Source of the DNA: CBFGRU01 sp965651255
GTDB lineage: Bacteria; Planctomycetota; Phycisphaerae; Phycisphaerales; SM1A02
Assembly (NCBI GenBank): GCA_965651255.1
Contig: CBFGRU010000036.1
Span: forward strand, 1 to 16,712
DNA: 16,712 bases
Direction of reading: 5' to 3'
The notes beneath the pieces were generated by a model. It was given only the letters and a program-made list of their open reading frames with translations. It searched no databases and was not told where the DNA came from. Positions 5,168-13,077 of the stretch are shown piece by piece (the first letter of the stretch is position 1; the number at the start of each line of letters is the position of its first letter). A program made the position numbers and the translations under genes.

Positions 5168-7966
5168 TCAATCGCGAATGGTGTAGGCCTCAATCGCTGG
5201 CTTCACCGCGCGGTTGAACCAGAGCGGGCGGCGCAACCCGTTGGGCCCGGGCGCGGGCCTCGTCATTGTGAGCCACTCGTGGTAGGCCTCCATCGATTTG
5301 TTCGTATTGACCACGACATCGCCGTAATGATCATCGGTTCCGGCGCGCATGATCGTGACGCGCTGATGCCAGCACTGCATGCCGGAAATCGGGTCCGGCT
5401 GAACGCAGAACGTCAGGTTCTGGTGCACACCGCCATCGGTCCACCAGATTCGTTTGCTGTCCGGATCTTTCGAGGCGAACGCCCGGATGTTCTCGACGCG
5501 ACGGAAGCGCACTGCACCACCCTGCAGCTCTTCCTTGATGACCTTCGCGCTCGCCCAGCGGTCGGTGCCGACATCATCGAACAACCGCCATCGACCGAGG
5601 TGGTGCGAACACGCCACGATGCCGGGTCGAATGCCTTCGGTCACCCATACCTTGTTCACGAAGTGACCGATGCGGGTCGCCACGCGGATGAGGTCGGTCG
5701 TCTCGACGCCAATGCGCGCTGCATCTTCCGGATGCATCCAGACGGGATTCGTGTTTGACAGCTCATACAACCATTTTGCGTTCCCCGACCGCGTATGGAT
5801 GAGCGTGGGCAAACGAAACGTCGGCACCAGAACGTACTGCCCCTTGTCACGATCGAGATGTTTGCGGTGCACATGGCTTTCGATGTACTCTGGCAGCGCG
5901 TACTCGGGCCACGCCCATTGCTCCATCGTTTCACTGAACAATTCAAGCTTGCGCGAAGGCGTGTTGAAGCCCTGACGCGGTTCACCCCGGACGATGACCG
6001 CGACGGCCTTGCCCTCGGCGCGAACCGTACCTTCAGCATCGGTCTCGGCGGATGAACCCTTCCCCGCGGGTACGGAGTTCATGTATCGCTCGTAGACATC
6101 CTTCTCGACGAGAAATGCACCGTGGCGGCGCATGTACTCAAGCGGCGAAAGACCATGACGAGCAGCTTCCTCCGGCAGACCCGGCACACTGTTCTCGAAG
6201 ATCCACCGGTAGTATTCATCGATCGTGATCTTCTCACCGGTGCGGTACGGGCTCTCGAAGTAGCGTCGAATGCCGAGTGAACCATCGGGGTCAATGCGCC
6301 ATGACAGTTCGATCCAGAACTCATCCTCTTCCCAGACTTCACCGGGGTTCGCTTCGTACGTCAGCTCGACCTTCTCTCCCACGCGCTCGCGCGCGACGCG
6401 CACGACCGGCTGCCGGAACGAAATCCACTTCGCAGCGTGCGTTTCCTGGCTCATCAGGTCGTGACGTTCCGCACCGACGCCCATCGGCAGAACATAGTCC
6501 GCATATTGCGCCGTCTCACTCCACACCGGGGTCAGCGCGGCGTGCAATTCGATCTTCGATTCATCGCGCAGAACACGCTCCCACATCAACCCATCGGGAT
6601 TGGTCCACACCGGGTTGTACACCCGCGTGAAGTACGCCGCGAGCTTGCCACGACCCTCCGTCAGGAAGTGCGGCAGCAGGATCGACATTTCGTGGTAGGC
6701 CAGCGGATACTCGCGCGGGTAGAGCAACTCGTTCCAGACGTTCTGCGGAGGCGGCTTCAGAAACGGCGGTGGAACGAACTTGTTCTGCGAATTCTGGTGC
6801 GTACCGCCCTTCGCGTCGATCGCACCCATCAGGACGACGATGAACTGCAGACACCGCGCCACCTGCCAGCCGCCGAGATTTCCCGCCGCCGCGTTCCGCC
6901 AGACATGGGTTGCCAGCGCTGTGCCCGCGCGACCGATCTCGCGCGTCAACTCCACAATCTTCGCTGCCGGCACACCGCACTCTGCTTCCGCGGCCTGCGG
7001 CGTGTACCGCGCGTAGTACTCGATGAGTTCCTTGATGAACTGATCGAACGTTCGGTGCTTCTCTTCCACGTGCGGGCACCGGGCGCGCATGAACGCTCGC
7101 CAATTGACCCATTCCTCAACAAATTCGCGGTTGTAGAGTTTCTCCACCAGCAGCAGTCGCGCCACCGCCAGCAGCAGGAACGCTTCCGTCCCCGGCCACG
7201 GCGCGAGCCACATGTCGCTCATGCTGGCCGTGTTTGAGAGCCGCACATCTATCGCGCAAATCTTCGCCCCCTTCTGCTTTGCATCGATGATGCGCTGCGC
7301 ATGCGGATTGAAGTAATGTCCCGTTTCCAGGTGGCTGGAAAGCAAGAGAATGAACTTTGCGTGTTCATGGTCGGGCGATGGGCGATCCGCCCCGCTCCAC
7401 AGCGTGTAGCCGACGCGCGCGGCCGAAGAGCAGACGTTCGTGTGCGAATTGTGCCCATCCACACCCCACGCCTGGAGTACGCGATCCATGTATCCATCGT
7501 GCCCGGGTCGGCCGACGTGATACATGATTTCGTTGCGCCGGTTCTGCTTGAGCGCATCACGAATCTTCTTCGCAAAGGTGTTGAGCACCTCGTCCCAACT
7601 CGTTCGCTCGAATCGGCCGCTCCCGCGGGGTCCGATGCGCTTCAGCGGATAGAAGATTCGCTCCGGGTCGTTGATCTGGTTGATCGTCGCCGGCCCCTTC
7701 GCGCAGTTTCGGCCGCGCGAGCCGGGATGAAAAGGATTCCCTTCGAGTTTGCGAACTTCCATTGTGTCGCGATCGACGTAGGCGACCAGTCCGCACGCCG
7801 CTTCGCAATTGAAGCATGTCGTCGGGACGAGCGTGTAGCGCTTCTCGACTTTCTTCGGCCAGGCGCGCGGGTCAAACTCCGCCCAGTCATCCCACGCTTC
7901 ATGCGGAGGGAACGACTCCAACGGCGTCACGGTCATCGGTGCAGGTTCGTGTGAGCGGTGGCCCAT
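5168..7966 (-). CDS. Molybdopterin oxidoreductase catalytic subunit (CISM/DMSO reductase superfamily), substrate unknown
   Basis: This protein of about 932 residues should bind Mo- or W-bis(pyranopterin) and one [4Fe-4S] cluster. The cluster ligands are Cys51, Cys54, Cys58 and Cys88 in the usual CxxCxxxC...C spacing near the N-terminus. Cys179 in TNVCSS is the likely metal ligand. The central domain carries HLETGHYFNPHAQR, and a C-terminal cofactor-binding domain starts near residue 720. I chose the ATG at 7966. An upstream ATG at 8035 overlaps the preceding gene by 41 bp, and an ATG at 7936 is also possible; none has a strong ribosome binding site. No twin-arginine signal is present with any start, so the enzyme is probably cytoplasmic-facing. 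It pairs with the Fe-S/NrfD gene 28 bp upstream. Formate, sulfite, polysulfide and other substrates cannot be told apart by eye. Confidence 0.88.
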   Translation of the reverse strand: MGHRSHEPAPMTVTPLESFPPHEAWDDWAEFDPRAWPKKVEKRYTLVPTTCFNCEAACGLVAYVDRDTMEVRKLEGNPFHPGSRGRNCAKGPATINQINDPERIFYPLKRIGPRGSGRFERTSWDEVLNTFAKKIRDALKQNRRNEIMYHVGRPGHDGYMDRVLQAWGVDGHNSHTNVCSSAARVGYTLWSGADRPSPDHEHAKFILLLSSHLETGHYFNPHAQRIIDAKQKGAKICAIDVRLSNTASMSDMWLAPWPGTEAFLLLAVARLLLVEKLYNREFVEEWVNWRAFMRARCPHVEEKHRTFDQFIKELIEYYARYTPQAAEAECGVPAAKIVELTREIGRAGTALATHVWRNAAAGNLGGWQVARCLQFIVVLMGAIDAKGGTHQNSQNKFVPPPFLKPPPQNVWNELLYPREYPLAYHEMSILLPHFLTEGRGKLAAYFTRVYNPVWTNPDGLMWERVLRDESKIELHAALTPVWSETAQYADYVLPMGVGAERHDLMSQETHAAKWISFRQPVVRVARERVGEKVELTYEANPGEVWEEDEFWIELSWRIDPDGSLGIRRYFESPYRTGEKITIDEYYRWIFENSVPGLPEEAARHGLSPLEYMRRHGAFLVEKDVYERYMNSVPAGKGSSAETDAEGTVRAEGKAVAVIVRGEPRQGFNTPSRKLELFSETMEQWAWPEYALPEYIESHVHRKHLDRDKGQYVLVPTFRLPTLIHTRSGNAKWLYELSNTNPVWMHPEDAARIGVETTDLIRVATRIGHFVNKVWVTEGIRPGIVACSHHLGRWRLFDDVGTDRWASAKVIKEELQGGAVRFRRVENIRAFASKDPDSKRIWWTDGGVHQNLTFCVQPDPISGMQCWHQRVTIMRAGTDDHYGDVVVNTNKSMEAYHEWLTMTRPAPGPNGLRRPLWFNRAVKPAIEAYTIRD

Positions 7967-7994
7967 GTGGCAATTCTTCGACAGTGATATTGCT

Positions 7995-9464
7995 TCAGGA
8001 AAGCGGCGGAAGCTGGCCCGCGCGAATGAAGGCATGTTCGTACATATACAGTCCGATCAACGCCGGAAGCCACGCGACTTCCGGCAAGGTCCACGCGAGC
8101 ACGATCGACAGTCCAACGGCGATCAGTCCGCCGGTGAGGGCAGGTACGCCGCCGAGGCGCACGATGCGCAGAAACGCCGCGGCCTGCTGGGCGTTCATTG
8201 AGTGATGCTTCATCATCGCTTCCCGGAGCGCGAGCACCACGTGTGCAACTCCCGTAACTGAGATGATCCATGCCAGCGCGACATGATCGGTCGCAAACGC
8301 CGTCAGCGCTACGCCGCCGCACAACACCGCCTGCACCAGGAGATGCGGCAGCAGCATGCCCCCTTCCCAGAGATCTCGCCCCTTGCATTGGGCGAAAAGA
8401 AAGGCCGTGTACCCCGCAACGCCTGCGCCGGTGATGAGTCCCATCCAGCGGGCGCCCTCCGCCAGCTCATTCATGCCCAGCCACCGCGCGATGAGCGAAC
8501 CCATCGTGACCGCGACGAATGCGTTGATGACCCACGCGCCCTTCACCAGCCACGAGTTCCAGTTCGGGCGCGTAAAGAGACGAATGAACGCGAAGGGTTT
8601 ATAGAGATCCTCCACCAGCAGGAGACCGGTCAGCCCGATGAAGAGCAGCGCGATGATCTCCGGCAGATACGCCGCTGCGAAGCCATCCATGCCCAACCGC
8701 CCCGCAAACGGGGCAAGCATCATTGCGCCGCCGGCGATGCCTTTGGTCACGAGGTACGCGGCCACCCCCCATCCCCACTCGACCTTGTGCTCGGTATCCA
8801 GCACGGTGCGCGTCTGCTCGATGACGGGAAGGGAGATCGGCCAGGCCTCTGGCTTACGCTGCGGTCGATCGCTCCAGATGAAGGTCGAAGGTCGTTCCGC
8901 GGCGCCAGGTTGCAGGGCTGCGGCGAGTGCACCCTTGTAATGCACGTTTGGGCCCGTACCCTGCTCCGGACGCCGAACACTCGTCGCGTTGGCGCGAATC
9001 ATCTGACTGATCGTTGAGGTCGGATCATCCAGATCACCAGCAATGATCGCGGTCTCCGGGCAGACGATCGCACACGCCGGTTCAAGCCCCTTCTCCACAC
9101 GATGAGCGCAGAAATGGCACTTTTCTACTGCGCCGCGATCTTCGTTCAGATAGATTGCATCGTATGGACAGGCCTGCATGCACGCACGGCAGCCGATGCA
9201 GGCATCCCGGTCGATATCGACGATTCCATCGGCCCGTTTCTCAAGCGCGTTCACCGGACAGATCGTCACACAAGGCGCATCGGTGCAGTGATTGCATCGC
9301 AGGACGGCGAAGTGCCGCTTCACATCGGGAAAGACCCCCTGCTCGGTGTACTTCACCCAGGTGCGGAAGTTGCCCACGGGCACATCGTTCTCCGCCTTGC
9401 ACGCCACCGTACAGGCATGACAGCCGATGCACCGGTCGTGATCAATGAGAAAGCCGTATTGCAT
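7995..9464 (-). CDS. Fused four-cluster ferredoxin and NrfD-like quinone-reactive membrane subunit
   Basis: This 489-residue protein joins two usually separate subunits of molybdoenzyme complexes. The N-terminal part has four [4Fe-4S] motifs with Cys at 12/15/18/22, 57/60/65/69, 89/92/95/99 and 116/119/131/135. It passes electrons between the catalytic subunit and the membrane. A linker (about 145-225) leads to an NrfD-like domain with about eight membrane helices between residues 232 and 485, which should exchange electrons with quinone. I preferred the ATG at 9464 (MQYGFLIDHDRCIGC), because such proteins typically start just before the first cluster motif. The longer alternative begins with GTG at 9482. 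The gene starts 21 nt after the permease stop and 28 bp before the Mo-subunit gene. Confidence 0.9.
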   Translation of the reverse strand: MQYGFLIDHDRCIGCHACTVACKAENDVPVGNFRTWVKYTEQGVFPDVKRHFAVLRCNHCTDAPCVTICPVNALEKRADGIVDIDRDACIGCRACMQACPYDAIYLNEDRGAVEKCHFCAHRVEKGLEPACAIVCPETAIIAGDLDDPTSTISQMIRANATSVRRPEQGTGPNVHYKGALAAALQPGAAERPSTFIWSDRPQRKPEAWPISLPVIEQTRTVLDTEHKVEWGWGVAAYLVTKGIAGGAMMLAPFAGRLGMDGFAAAYLPEIIALLFIGLTGLLLVEDLYKPFAFIRLFTRPNWNSWLVKGAWVINAFVAVTMGSLIARWLGMNELAEGARWMGLITGAGVAGYTAFLFAQCKGRDLWEGGMLLPHLLVQAVLCGGVALTAFATDHVALAWIISVTGVAHVVLALREAMMKHHSMNAQQAAAFLRIVRLGGVPALTGGLIAVGLSIVLAWTLPEVAWLPALIGLYMYEHAFIRAGQLPPLS

Positions 9465-9485
9465 ACGGCCGAGAGTGTACACCAG

Positions 9486-10490
9486 TCAGCGCCGAATGTA
9501 TCGGCGAGCGGTCCGGTGCTCTATCAGCCGTTGCAGCAGGATGAACGCCAAGAGCAACCCGCCCGTGGTGATGCGCGCCCAGTGCGATTCGAGACGGTCG
9601 TCGAACAGAATCACCATCTGAATCAGACCGAACAGGAACACACCAAGCATCGTTCCGATGATGCTCCCGACGCCCCCGGAGAGCAGCGTCCCGCCGATCA
9701 CGACCGTGGCGATCGCATCGAGTTCCAGCATGACCGCGGCGTTCGGATCAGCAGAAAAGTTCGATGAAATGAATACGGCCCCGGCCAGCGCGCTCAGTCC
9801 GCCGCTGATGGCATACACACCGATCTTTGTGCGGGCAATGTGCAGCCCCATCAGTCGCGCGCTCGGTTCACTTCCGCCGATCGCGTAAACCGCGCGCCCG
9901 AATCGCTGCATCGAGAGTACGTACCAGCCGATCAGAACGACCAGAAGAAAGATGATCAGCCGGGTCGGCATCATCCACCCGGCACCACCAAGTGGGCTGA
10001 GCACTTCCTGTGGAAGCGCGTACAGACCATCGAGAAAGGGATGCGAGACCGAACGGGCCGTTCCACCAACGACGAGTGCGATGCCCCGCGCGAAGAACAT
10101 TCCACCCAGCGTGATGATGAACGGAGGAATCTCGCAGGTGTGAATCAATATGCCCATCATCGCACCGAACACCGCGCCGCCGATGATCACGACTGCCATG
10201 GCTGGAACTGGATGCCAGCCCGCCTCCATCACCAGCAGACCGATGAGGACGCTTGCGCAGGCGACGACAGCGCCGACCGAGAGATCGATTCCACCGGAAA
10301 GAATCACGAACGTCATGCCGATCGCCACAATTCCCAGCCACGCATTGTCGGCGAAGATGTTGATGAAAACGCGCAGCGAGAAGAAGCTGTCATACTGCAG
10401 GCACGCCAGCACATACAGCGCGATGCAGACGACCAACGTAGCCAGCACTGGGCGTCCGCGGCTCGAAAGAATGTGTGCCCGCTGCCTCAT
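9486..10490 (-). CDS. yjfF: Sugar ABC transporter permease, YjfF-like (furanose uptake)
   Basis: This 334-residue inner-membrane permease belongs to the RbsC/AraH family and is closest in my recognition to YjfF, one of the two permeases of the E. coli galactofuranose transporter. GMTFVILSGGIDLSVG, the family hallmark, lies near residues 57-72, and ELDAIATVVIGGTLLSGGVGS near the C-terminus is also typical. About eight to ten hydrophobic helices are present. The start is the ATG at 10490, which overlaps the upstream permease stop as ATGA and follows a strong ribosome binding site (GGAGGAGGAG at 10503-10494). An in-frame start at 10595 lies inside the upstream gene and adds a non-membrane leader, so it was rejected. 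Confidence 0.92.
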   Translation of the reverse strand: MRQRAHILSSRGRPVLATLVVCIALYVLACLQYDSFFSLRVFINIFADNAWLGIVAIGMTFVILSGGIDLSVGAVVACASVLIGLLVMEAGWHPVPAMAVVIIGGAVFGAMMGILIHTCEIPPFIITLGGMFFARGIALVVGGTARSVSHPFLDGLYALPQEVLSPLGGAGWMMPTRLIIFLLVVLIGWYVLSMQRFGRAVYAIGGSEPSARLMGLHIARTKIGVYAISGGLSALAGAVFISSNFSADPNAAVMLELDAIATVVIGGTLLSGGVGSIIGTMLGVFLFGLIQMVILFDDRLESHWARITTGGLLLAFILLQRLIEHRTARRYIRR

Positions 10491-11518
10491 GCGCTCCTCC
10501 TCCGGCGGAACGCCTTCTTCACCAGCGACCGGCAGCGCGCAGACTGCATCAGGCAGAGAACGATGATCGCAACCGCTTTGAGAATGCGCGTCCATTCACC
10601 CGGAACATCATGCATCGTGATCGTCGTGGCAATGACGACCAGCAGGAGCGCGCCACAGACCGTTCCGAGAAACGAGAATCGGCCGCCGATCAGAGCGGTT
10701 CCGCCGAGAACAACCGCGAGAATCGCATCGAGTTCCATCATCTCACCCAGTCGCGCACCGTTGACACTGGAGATGTCACTCGCCGCCAGCACACCACCCA
10801 TCGCGGCGAGAAGGCCCGAAGCGCTGTACGCCGCGAGGCGCACCGTTCGCACCGGTACCCCCGCCGCGCGCGCGGCTTTGGCGTTTCCACCCACCGCCTC
10901 AATGAAGAGTCCCGCGGCGCTTCCGCGCACGAGCATGCCGAGCACACACAGCACGATCAACACAATCAGGAACGTCGGCGGCAACCCCAGCCACGCGCCG
11001 CGCCCGACGGTGTCGAGCAATGGATCGCGAAAGTTGATGATCTGGTTCGCGGTGATCATCTGCGCGATGCCGCGACCGGCGACCATGAGCGTCAGTGTCG
11101 CCACGATCGGCTGAATGCCGCCGAACGCGATGAGAAGGCCGTTCATAACGCCAATCGCCGTCCCGACGACCATCGCTGCGACGAGCGCCATGGCGGTTGA
11201 TGATGGCAATCCCATCGCAGTGACCGGTGAGGACTCCGGCTGGGCGATGATCGCACCGGCCAGCGCAGCGCTGATAGCCATCACGCTGCCGACTGAGAGA
11301 TCAATTCCTCCTGTCGCGATGACCAGGGTCATTCCAAGCCCGATGAGAATCAGCGGCGCGGAGGCATCGAGTATGTCCATCGGAATGCCGTACAGACGCC
11401 CCTCCTGAATGCGCAGCGCAAAGAATCCATCAGTCAGAACAAGATTGCAGCCCAGCGCCACGCCCAGCGCAAGCAGGACCCACATCCAGCGCGGCGGTTG
11501 ATGCGAATGCCAGGTCAT
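10487..11518 (-). CDS. ytfT: Sugar ABC transporter permease, YtfT-like (furanose uptake)
   Basis: This 343-residue permease of the RbsC/AraH family pairs with the YjfF-like permease to form the membrane channel. LGMTLVIATGGIDLSVGSVM (about residues 57-76) is the family signature and agrees closely with YtfT, as do the EGRLYGIPMDIL stretch near residue 40 and the MVAGRGIAQMITANQI stretch near 145-160. Several hydrophobic helices span the length and a basic Arg-rich tail ends the protein. The gene overlaps the ATPase gene upstream and the second permease downstream, each by ATGA, which points to translational coupling and a 1:1 permease ratio. Confidence 0.93.
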   Translation of the reverse strand: MTWHSHQPPRWMWVLLALGVALGCNLVLTDGFFALRIQEGRLYGIPMDILDASAPLILIGLGMTLVIATGGIDLSVGSVMAISAALAGAIIAQPESSPVTAMGLPSSTAMALVAAMVVGTAIGVMNGLLIAFGGIQPIVATLTLMVAGRGIAQMITANQIINFRDPLLDTVGRGAWLGLPPTFLIVLIVLCVLGMLVRGSAAGLFIEAVGGNAKAARAAGVPVRTVRLAAYSASGLLAAMGGVLAASDISSVNGARLGEMMELDAILAVVLGGTALIGGRFSFLGTVCGALLLVVIATTITMHDVPGEWTRILKAVAIIVLCLMQSARCRSLVKKAFRRRRSA

Positions 11519-13074
11519 GCGGGGGCGCGCTCCCGCGCCGCATGCGGCGCGCTGATGGCATGCAACAGTCGCTGAGTGGAGAGGTCTTCCCGCGGGATGT
11601 CCGCAGCCATGGACCGATCACGCAGGACGAGCGCGCGGTCGCTCAACCGCGCGATATCCGCCAATTCGGCCGAGACCAGAAGCATCGCCATGCCTCCATC
11701 CCGCAGTTCGCGGATGAGTTTTTCGATCTCTGCCCGTGCGCCCAGGTCAATCCCACGGGTCGGTTCATCGAGAAGCAGAATCACCGGTTCAGTCGCCAGC
11801 GCCCTCGCGAGAAGCGCCTTCTGCTGGTTTCCTCCGGAGAGAAACCGAATTGGCTGCTCGGATGAAGGAGTTTGAATGCCAAGGGCGGCGATGAATCTCG
11901 CGGCAATCTCGCGCTGTCGGCGGCGGGAGAGTTTCCACCAGCCGCGCTTCGCCTGGAGTGCGAGCACCATGTTTTCGCGAACGGACAGTTCCTCGATGAG
12001 GCCATCATGTTTTCGCTCTTCGGTCAGCATCGCCAGGTTCGCGCGCAATGCCTGCCGCGGCTGGGTGAGTTGCATGACCTGCCCCCTCAAGTGCACGGAC
12101 CCGGTCTCTGCGCGGTCGAGCGCAAAGATCAATCGCAGCAACTCAGTGCGCCCCGATCCGAGGAGCCCCGCCACGCCGAGCAACTCGCCGGCGTGAAGAT
12201 CGAACGAGACCTGACTCACCGCGTTTCGCCGCCCGAGGTCGCGCACACGCAGAATCGGCTTCGCCCCGGATGAACGGCAGATGCGCTTGCTGCGTTCGAG
12301 TGCAGCGTGGTGTTCATCATCGTCGATCGCGCGACCGAGCATGTGCTGCACAAGGTCCAGCCGTGTGGTGGTCGCCGCATCGAAGGTTCCGACTCGTTTC
12401 CCGTTACGAAGGACGGTCATGCGATCAGCGATAGACTCGACCTGATCGAGGAAGTGGGTGATGAAGATGATTCCGATGCCATCATCGCGCAGGTGGCGCA
12501 TGATGCGGAACAGCCGTTCGGTCTCCTGAGCATCCAGACTTGATGTCGGTTCATCGAGAATGAGAACCCTTGCGTTGAAGTCGATCGCGCGGGCAATGGC
12601 GACCATCTGCCGAAGCGCGATTGAATACTCACTGAGCGGGCGATCGACGTCCATTTCCAGCCCCAGCCGCGCAAGGGCGGTGTGCGCCAGATCGCGCATG
12701 GCGCGCCGATCCAGTCCGAACCAGCGGCGCGGTTCGCGCCCAAGGGCGAGATTCTCTGCCACGCTCAGCGTCGCAACGAGATTCACTTCCTGGTAGACAG
12801 GACTGATGCCGATCGACTGCGCGTGTGCCGGGCTTCTCGGCTGTACGGGCTCGCCATCAAGGAGGATGTCACCCGCATCGGCGCGCTCCGCCCCGGTGAG
12901 ACAGCGGATGAGCGTGCTCTTCCCCGCGCCATTTTCGCCCAGGAGCGCGTGGATCTCGCCGCGTTCGAGTGTGAAATCAACCGCATCAAGAGCGCACACT
13001 CCGGGGTACTGCTTCGAGAGCGCGCGGGCGATGAGCACCGCCGGCCGATCGGGCTGCAACATCGGCCCGGTCAT
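11515..13074 (-). CDS. ytfR: Sugar ABC transporter ATP-binding protein with two nucleotide-binding domains, YtfR-like
   Basis: This 519-residue tandem ATPase powers the furanose transporter at the cytoplasmic face. The first domain has Walker A GENGAGKST (about residues 46-54) and Walker B LILDEPTSSLD. Its signature is unusual (LSEYSIALRQMVAIARAI), but YtfR-type proteins also diverge there. The second domain has the degenerate Walker A GLLGSGRTE, typical of sugar-family double ATPases, a perfect LSGGNQQK signature and LLLDEPTRGIDLGA. LRNGKRVG, TEERKHDGLI and QPIRFLSGGNQQK all fit the family. The ATG at 13074 lies 3 nt after the glycosidase stop codon, with a purine-rich GGCGAG stretch upstream. 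An ATG four codons further in (13062) is a possible alternative. Confidence 0.95.
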   Translation of the reverse strand: MTGPMLQPDRPAVLIARALSKQYPGVCALDAVDFTLERGEIHALLGENGAGKSTLIRCLTGAERADAGDILLDGEPVQPRSPAHAQSIGISPVYQEVNLVATLSVAENLALGREPRRWFGLDRRAMRDLAHTALARLGLEMDVDRPLSEYSIALRQMVAIARAIDFNARVLILDEPTSSLDAQETERLFRIMRHLRDDGIGIIFITHFLDQVESIADRMTVLRNGKRVGTFDAATTTRLDLVQHMLGRAIDDDEHHAALERSKRICRSSGAKPILRVRDLGRRNAVSQVSFDLHAGELLGVAGLLGSGRTELLRLIFALDRAETGSVHLRGQVMQLTQPRQALRANLAMLTEERKHDGLIEELSVRENMVLALQAKRGWWKLSRRRQREIAARFIAALGIQTPSSEQPIRFLSGGNQQKALLARALATEPVILLLDEPTRGIDLGARAEIEKLIRELRDGGMAMLLVSAELADIARLSDRALVLRDRSMAADIPREDLSTQRLLHAISAPHAARERAPA

Positions 13075-13077
13075 GTC

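Noticed and set aside
4858..5193. A 111-codon minus-strand frame in the gene-free region
   Set aside because: It overlaps the end of the molybdoenzyme gene, is Arg-rich without motifs and lacks a ribosome binding site.
5078..5758. Open frames on the plus strand opposite the molybdoenzyme gene and in the adjacent gap
   Set aside because: Long shadow frames are common opposite GC-rich genes; there is no ribosome binding site or family motif.
10491..10595. Upstream start for the YjfF-like permease
   Set aside because: A strong Shine-Dalgarno sequence and the ATGA junction at 10490 define the start; the extra 35 residues have no membrane or family character.
9840..11114. A 424-codon open frame on the plus strand opposite the two permease genes
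   Set aside because: It is antisense to two confidently identified permeases, has Arg/His/Thr-biased composition and no recognisable domain.
12600..12660. Divergent first signature motif of the ATPase as evidence of a broken ATPase
   Set aside because: YtfR-type double ATPases also depart from the standard motif in this domain, so it is a family trait and not damage.
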